42,622 nucleotides of DNA from Bacteroidota bacterium (lineage in GTDB: Bacteria; Bacteroidota; Bacteroidia; AKYH767-A; OLB10). The notes under the pieces were generated by a model. The model searched no databases. It saw only the letters and a program-made list of their open reading frames with translations, and was not told the DNA's origin. The stretch spans positions 1 through 42,622 of the forward strand of contig CAUJFJ010000032.1 of NCBI GenBank assembly GCA_963169675.1, in the 5' to 3' direction. The position numbers and the translations under genes are program-made. Of the stretch, positions 38,212-42,622 are shown piece by piece (within the stretch, counting starts at the first letter, position 1; each line of letters opens with the position of its first letter).

Positions 38212-39510
38212 TCAGGCTGTTTTTTTCTGATATGGGTAAGGCTTTTTGAATGCGCGATAGACTTCTTTCGCAGTAATGTTTGATTCCTTGAATGCATCAG
38301 GGAGTTCTTCTGCTATGTTTGAAATAAGTCCTTTCAAATCTTCGAAAGTATGATTTCTGCTGATCGGCAATCTGAGTCCCGCATTATTAATAGCAACACT
38401 TGGGAAGACAGAAAGATTAAACAGGAATCCTCTGTTCATCAATCGCTTAACCATGCTGAATGCTACCATAGGTTTAGATACGCCGATAAAGAATATAGGT
38501 GTATTGTTTTCCCACATTAAAGGCAATTCATATTCCTTACATAGGCTATTTACATAATTCACTCTGTCATTCAACTGCTTTTGCATGGTTGTGATTTCAG
38601 GTGAAAGGTGAATTTTTGCAGAGGCAATACATGCACCCAGCATCGGAGGTTGAATTGGTCCTGAGAAAATAAATGGCTTGCTGCAGTTTCTGGCAAATTC
38701 GTGTATTTTTTCGTTAGGGAATACAGTTATTCCGCCTGCTGCACCAAATGCCTTGTTCAAAGATGTAACCAAAATCATCTTGTCATGGAAATATGGAACA
38801 GCACTCATTACATATCCGGTTCCATTTGGTCCTGTCCAACTCATACCATGTGTATCATCAATATACAGATTGAATTGCTCGTACTTATCAAGTAGTGAGT
38901 AAATGTCTGTCATCGGAGCACAATCGCCGAACATGGAATAAACTCCATCAGCCATGTACCAGATTTTCTTGTACTGTCCTTTTAATTCATTGATTTTTTC
39001 TTCCAGATGATCCATTCTGTTATGACGGATAACCTCTATTCTGACATTTCGTGCCTTCAATAATTGTACTGCTGTTTGAACACTGTCGTGAACCTGAGTA
39101 TCTAATATTACAGCATCGCTGTCGTTAACCAAAATTGGAATATTGGAAACATGCGATAAGGTTACATTGGCTAAAAGCATCACAGGCTTGTTGAACATTT
39201 TTCTCAAAAGCTCTTCCATTTCTGCGTAAAGCTTCACATTCACATAAACACGGGTAGAAGCAAATGCAGTTCCGTACTTCTGAACAGCATCGATAACTCC
39301 TGCCTTCAACCGATCATCCATTTCCAATCCCATGTATCCACATGTACCGAAATTGATCGTTTCTTTTCCTCTGATCCTGATATGCCGACCATCTAATAAT
39401 TCATTTTCATCTGATAGGTGAATGATACCTAACTCTTTGGAAGTGATTACATTCTGATTTGTAATCTCCATAATCTGTTCATGCTTGCTCTTCGCGTCTT
39501 GCAGTACCAT
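38212..39510 (-). CDS. PLP-dependent alpha-oxoamine synthase-like enzyme (KBL/BioF/SPT-type fold)
   Basis: 'INFGTCGYMGLEMDDRLKAGVIDAVQKYGTAFASTRVYVN', 'DTQVHDSVQTAVQLL', 'YIDDTHGMSWTGPNGTGYV', PLP-lysine region 'VTSLNKAFGAAGG'. Confidence 0.82.
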   Translation of the reverse strand: MVLQDAKSKHEQIMEITNQNVITSKELGIIHLSDENELLDGRHIRIRGKETINFGTCGYMGLEMDDRLKAGVIDAVQKYGTAFASTRVYVNVKLYAEMEELLRKMFNKPVMLLANVTLSHVSNIPILVNDSDAVILDTQVHDSVQTAVQLLKARNVRIEVIRHNRMDHLEEKINELKGQYKKIWYMADGVYSMFGDCAPMTDIYSLLDKYEQFNLYIDDTHGMSWTGPNGTGYVMSAVPYFHDKMILVTSLNKAFGAAGGITVFPNEKIHEFARNCSKPFIFSGPIQPPMLGACIASAKIHLSPEITTMQKQLNDRVNYVNSLCKEYELPLMWENNTPIFFIGVSKPMVAFSMVKRLMNRGFLFNLSVFPSVAINNAGLRLPISRNHTFEDLKGLISNIAEELPDAFKESNITAKEVYRAFKKPYPYQKKTA

Positions 39511-39708
39511 AAGCTTAGTTTTTTAGGTTGTGTGTTTTATAAGGGCGTCGAAATAAGTACAACAGCATAATAATATAGCTGCTAATAGCTTGATGATCAA
39601 CGAATTAATAAATAATTACAATGTATTGAACCTACATAAACACTTAGGATTCACCGGCTAGTTTGGTGATTTCCTGAATGGCAAAGGGGGGGGTATGCCA
39701 ATGATTAT

Positions 39709-40194
39709 GTGACGACAAAATTATACTTATTTTTACAAAAACAAAAAAAAACTAAAAATATTTTGAAAAAGTTAACAATTCCGAAATCTGTTGTCCAGGA
39801 AATGATGAAGAATGATTTCTTCAGTCAATGGCTTGGTATCGAAGTTATGGATGTCACTGAAGGCACTTGCAAACTTAAAATGAGGATAAAAAAAGACATG
39901 TTGAATGGCTTTGGTATAGCCCATGGTGGTATTGCTTTTGCATTGGCAGACAGTGCTTTAGCTTTCGCGGCCAATTCAAGAAATAAGAAAAGTCTGGTGT
40001 TGGATGCAAACATTTCATTTCTGGCTCCGGTGAAGGAACACGACCAGCTTTATGCCACAGCTACAGAAGTAAACATTACGAATCGAACCGGTATCTATAA
40101 TATTTCAGTCACCAATCAGGATGATAAACTTATTGCAGTTTTTAAAGGTATTGTGTTTCGGAAAAGTGAAAATTGGTTCCCCGACCAGGAATGA
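39709..40194 (+). CDS. paaI: Hotdog-fold acyl-CoA thioesterase PaaI (start uncertain; TTG 39763 or ATG 39802 are alternatives)
   Basis: 'FSQWLGIEVMDVTEGTCKLKMRIKKDMLNGFGIAHGGIAFALADSALAFAANS' typical PaaI; Lys-rich N-terminus from an A-rich tract may be untranslated. Confidence 0.9.
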   Translation: MTTKLYLFLQKQKKTKNILKKLTIPKSVVQEMMKNDFFSQWLGIEVMDVTEGTCKLKMRIKKDMLNGFGIAHGGIAFALADSALAFAANSRNKKSLVLDANISFLAPVKEHDQLYATATEVNITNRTGIYNISVTNQDDKLIAVFKGIVFRKSENWFPDQE

Positions 40195-40224
40195 TTCTTA
40201 CCTTCGTGCCGTTAATATCAGATC

Positions 40225-41430
40225 ATGGAAAACGCATTTATTGTTGATGGAATCAGAACTCCGGTTGGCAGTTTTGGAGGTAAACTTGCTCAGGTCAGAG
40301 CCGATGACCTTGCTGCCACTGTAATTGCAGCATTACTGAAACGGAATCCAGGGGTTGATCCTAAGAACATAAATGAAGTAATTTTCGGGTGTGCAAATCA
40401 GGCTGGCGAAGACAACCGCAATGTGGCCAGAATGGCAGGATTGCTGAGTGGTTTGCCACTTTCTGTTCCAGCTGAAACTGTTAATATTTTATGTGCTTCA
40501 GGTATGGCCGCAATAGCCAATGCTGTCAGGAATATCAAAGCCGGTGATGGCGATCTTTTCCTTGCTGGCGGGGTTGAAAGTATGACACGAGCTCCATTTG
40601 TTATGGCTAAAGCTACAACTCCTTTTTCCAGAGATGTGCAAGTTTTTGATACCAGCATAGGCTGGCGATTTGTGAATCCTGCCATGAAAAAAATGTATGG
40701 CACCGACAGCATGGGTGAAACAGCTGAAAATGTTGCCGAAAAATATAATATCAACAGAATTGATCAGGATAATTTCGCTCTTCGTTCACAACAAAAAGCT
40801 GCAGCTGCACAAACCGCCGGTCGTTTTGTTGAAGAGATCACACCGGTTGTTATACCACAGAAAAAAGGTGATCCAATAATCGTTGATAAAGACGAATACC
40901 TGAAACCGGGAACGACCCTGGAAATACTGTCAAACCTCAAAGCTGCCTTCCGGGAAGGTGGTACGGTCACTGCCGGAAATGCATCGGGAATTAACGATGG
41001 TGCAGCAGTAGTCCTTTTAGCATCTGCCAAAGCAGTAGCAGAAAATCAACTGAAACCAATTGCAAAAATAATCTCATCCGCTGTAGCTGGTGTAGAGCCA
41101 AAATATATGGGAATTGGTCCTGTTCCTGCCGCAAATGAAGCACTTCGTAAAGCCGGATTAACATTTAATGATTTATCCGTAATTGAATTGAATGAAGCAT
41201 TTGCAGCTCAAGGTCTGGCCTGTATCCGCGAGTGGGGCTTGAAAGATGATGATGCACGTATAAATCCAAATGGTGGGGCAATTGCCATTGGTCATCCTCT
41301 GGGCATGTCAGGGACCAGACTGGTACTGACTGCAGCCAGAGAACTTCAAAAAAACGGAGGTCGTTACGCCCTTTGTACCATGTGCATTGGAGTGGGCCAG
41401 GGATATGCTATGATTATAGAACGCGTTTAA
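40225..41430 (+). CDS. paaJ: Acetyl-CoA acyltransferase (thiolase), PaaJ-like
   Basis: 'VDGIRTPVGSFGGKLAQVRADDLAA', active Cys 'NILCASGMAAIANAVRNIKAGDGDLFLAGGVESMTRAP', 'NPNGGAIAIGHPLGMSGTRL', 'ALCTMCIGVGQGYAMIIE'. Confidence 0.93.
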   Translation: MENAFIVDGIRTPVGSFGGKLAQVRADDLAATVIAALLKRNPGVDPKNINEVIFGCANQAGEDNRNVARMAGLLSGLPLSVPAETVNILCASGMAAIANAVRNIKAGDGDLFLAGGVESMTRAPFVMAKATTPFSRDVQVFDTSIGWRFVNPAMKKMYGTDSMGETAENVAEKYNINRIDQDNFALRSQQKAAAAQTAGRFVEEITPVVIPQKKGDPIIVDKDEYLKPGTTLEILSNLKAAFREGGTVTAGNASGINDGAAVVLLASAKAVAENQLKPIAKIISSAVAGVEPKYMGIGPVPAANEALRKAGLTFNDLSVIELNEAFAAQGLACIREWGLKDDDARINPNGGAIAIGHPLGMSGTRLVLTAARELQKNGGRYALCTMCIGVGQGYAMIIERV

Positions 41431-41439
41431 ATAATTGCC

Positions 41440-42030
41440 ATGATTTATAAATTCAATGGATATCAGCCTGTGGTACATGAGAGTTCCTTTGTGCATCCTC
41501 AAGCCGCAGTTACAGGTAATGTGATCATTGGCAAAAATGTTTATATAGGTCCCGGTGCTGCCATTCGTGGCGATTGGGGACAGATTATAATTGAAGATGG
41601 CTGTAATGTTCAGGAAAATTGTACCATCCACATGTTTCCGGGAGTTACAGTGCGACTGATGCAGGATGCTCACATTGGACATGGAGCCATTATTCACGGT
41701 GCTACCATCGGTAAAAATGTACTCGTTGGAATGAATGCCGTTATTATGGATCGGGCAGTAATAGGAGATCATTCTATCATAGGTGCACTTACCTTCATTC
41801 CCGCCGATGCTAACATTCCTGAAAGAAAGGTTGTGGTTGGTAATCCTTTTAAAATAATTAAGGATGCTTCCGACGAAATGATAGCCTGGAAAAGTGAAGG
41901 AACAAAAATTTACCAGCAACTACCTGCTGATCTTGAAAATACCCTGGAGCCATGTGAGCCATTGCGTTCAGTTCCTGAAGATCTCAAAATTCAGGATTCC
42001 GGTTATGCCCCCTGGAAAAGTAATGGCTAA
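41440..42030 (+). CDS. paaY: Hexapeptide-repeat (gamma-carbonic-anhydrase-like) thioesterase PaaY
   Basis: Left-handed beta-helix hexapeptides 'VTGNVIIGKNVYIGPGAAIRGDWGQIIIEDGCNVQENCTIHMFPG...IGHGAIIHGATIGKNVLVGMNAVIMDRA'; 9 nt after paaJ. Confidence 0.92.
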   Translation: MIYKFNGYQPVVHESSFVHPQAAVTGNVIIGKNVYIGPGAAIRGDWGQIIIEDGCNVQENCTIHMFPGVTVRLMQDAHIGHGAIIHGATIGKNVLVGMNAVIMDRAVIGDHSIIGALTFIPADANIPERKVVVGNPFKIIKDASDEMIAWKSEGTKIYQQLPADLENTLEPCEPLRSVPEDLKIQDSGYAPWKSNG

Positions 42031-42076
42031 GTCCGGGATGTTCAAAACTTAGTGTTTTCAATGCTCTGAACGACTT

Positions 42077-42105
42077 TTGGTAACATTAAAACTGTCTTAT
42101 ATTTG
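42077..42105 (+). promoter_or_regulatory. Candidate Bacteroidota promoter for paaZ
   Basis: TTG - 18 nt - TATATTTG, exact fit to -33 TTG / -7 TAnnTTTG, 21 nt upstream of the ATG. Confidence 0.6.
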
Positions 42106-42126
42106 TAACGTCATCACAATATATTT

Positions 42127-42622
42127 ATGAAACTAAAAAGTTATGTTGCCGGCGAATGGGTTGCAGGAACAGGAAACGGAACCCCTCTTTTTAATGCTGT
42201 AACCGGAGCGCAAATTGCAATTGCCGGTTCTGAAGGTGTGGATTTTAAGGCAATGCTTGATTATGCCAGAAATGTAGGTGGTCCTGCATTGCGCAAAATG
42301 ACTTTTCATGAACGTGCGCTTATGCTGAAGAAGCTGGCCATGTTTCTGAACGATAAAAAAGCACTTTTTTATGAATTGTCAGCAGCAACCGGTGCGACAA
42401 AAATTGATTCGTGGATTGATATCGATGGAGGCATCGGAACAATGTTCGTTTTTGCCAGTAAAGGGCGCCGTGAATTGCCCGATGAAACATTTCTGGTAGA
42501 AGGTAATCCCGAACAAATTTCTAAAAACGGAACATTCCTTGGACATCACATTTGTGTACCACTGCATGGTGTTGCTATCCACATAAATGCTTATAATTTC
42601 CCCTGTTGGGGGATGTTGGAGA
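42127..42622 (+). CDS. paaZ: Oxepin-CoA hydrolase / 3-oxo-5,6-dehydrosuberyl-CoA semialdehyde dehydrogenase PaaZ (3' truncated by window end)
   Basis: Translation from ATG 42127: MKLKSYVAGEWVAGTGNGTPLFNAVTGAQIAIAGSEGVDFKAMLDYARNVGGPALRKMTFHERALMLKKLAMFLNDKKALFYELSAATGATKIDSWIDIDGGIGTMFVFASKGRRELP..., PaaZ-type aldehyde dehydrogenase N-terminus; not in the ORF track because it runs off the edge. Confidence 0.93.
   Translation, partial: MKLKSYVAGEWVAGTGNGTPLFNAVTGAQIAIAGSEGVDFKAMLDYARNVGGPALRKMTFHERALMLKKLAMFLNDKKALFYELSAATGATKIDSWIDIDGGIGTMFVFASKGRRELPDETFLVEGNPEQISKNGTFLGHHICVPLHGVAIHINAYNFPCWGMLE

Noticed and set aside
41308-41919. 203-aa minus-strand ORF antisense to paaJ end/paaY
   Set aside because: Shadow ORF: the + strand PaaY translation has clear hexapeptide-repeat homology, and the antisense product shows no family motif or plausible ribosome binding context.

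Overview
The window comes from an AT-rich Bacteroidota genome, inferred from T9SS C-terminal sorting domains, TAnnTTTG-type -7 promoter elements and SprB/PKD-like repeat proteins. It has three blocks. (1) 1-12.5 kb, + strand: four tandem secreted proteins, three of them carrying many ~80-aa Cys-containing Ig/PKD-like modules, with T9SS-type tails. (2) 12.5-28.8 kb, - strand: an exopolysaccharide/capsule locus of Wzy type (Wza-like exporter, Wzc-like tyrosine kinase with a Gly-Tyr tail, flippase, polymerase/ligase, two GT4 glycosyltransferases, an alcohol dehydrogenase-Gfo/Idh/MocA fusion, an alpha/alpha-toroid-like protein and an atypical phosphoglycosyltransferase). It also has an embedded module of one SAM methyltransferase and two Pol-beta-type nucleotidyltransferase-like proteins. 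(3) 29.0-42.6 kb: a phenylacetate catabolic cluster (paaABCD, paaG, paaH / paaI, paaJ, paaY, paaZ) split by a cassette of two paralogous PAS histidine kinases, a stand-alone response regulator and a divergent alpha-oxoamine-synthase-like enzyme. The best candidates for something undescribed are the methyltransferase/twin nucleotidyltransferase module, the phosphoglycosyltransferase that appears to lack its membrane re-entrant helix, and the unassigned oxoamine synthase. No CRISPR array, rRNA, tRNA or transposase was recognised. All family calls are by eye from the sequence, without database searches.
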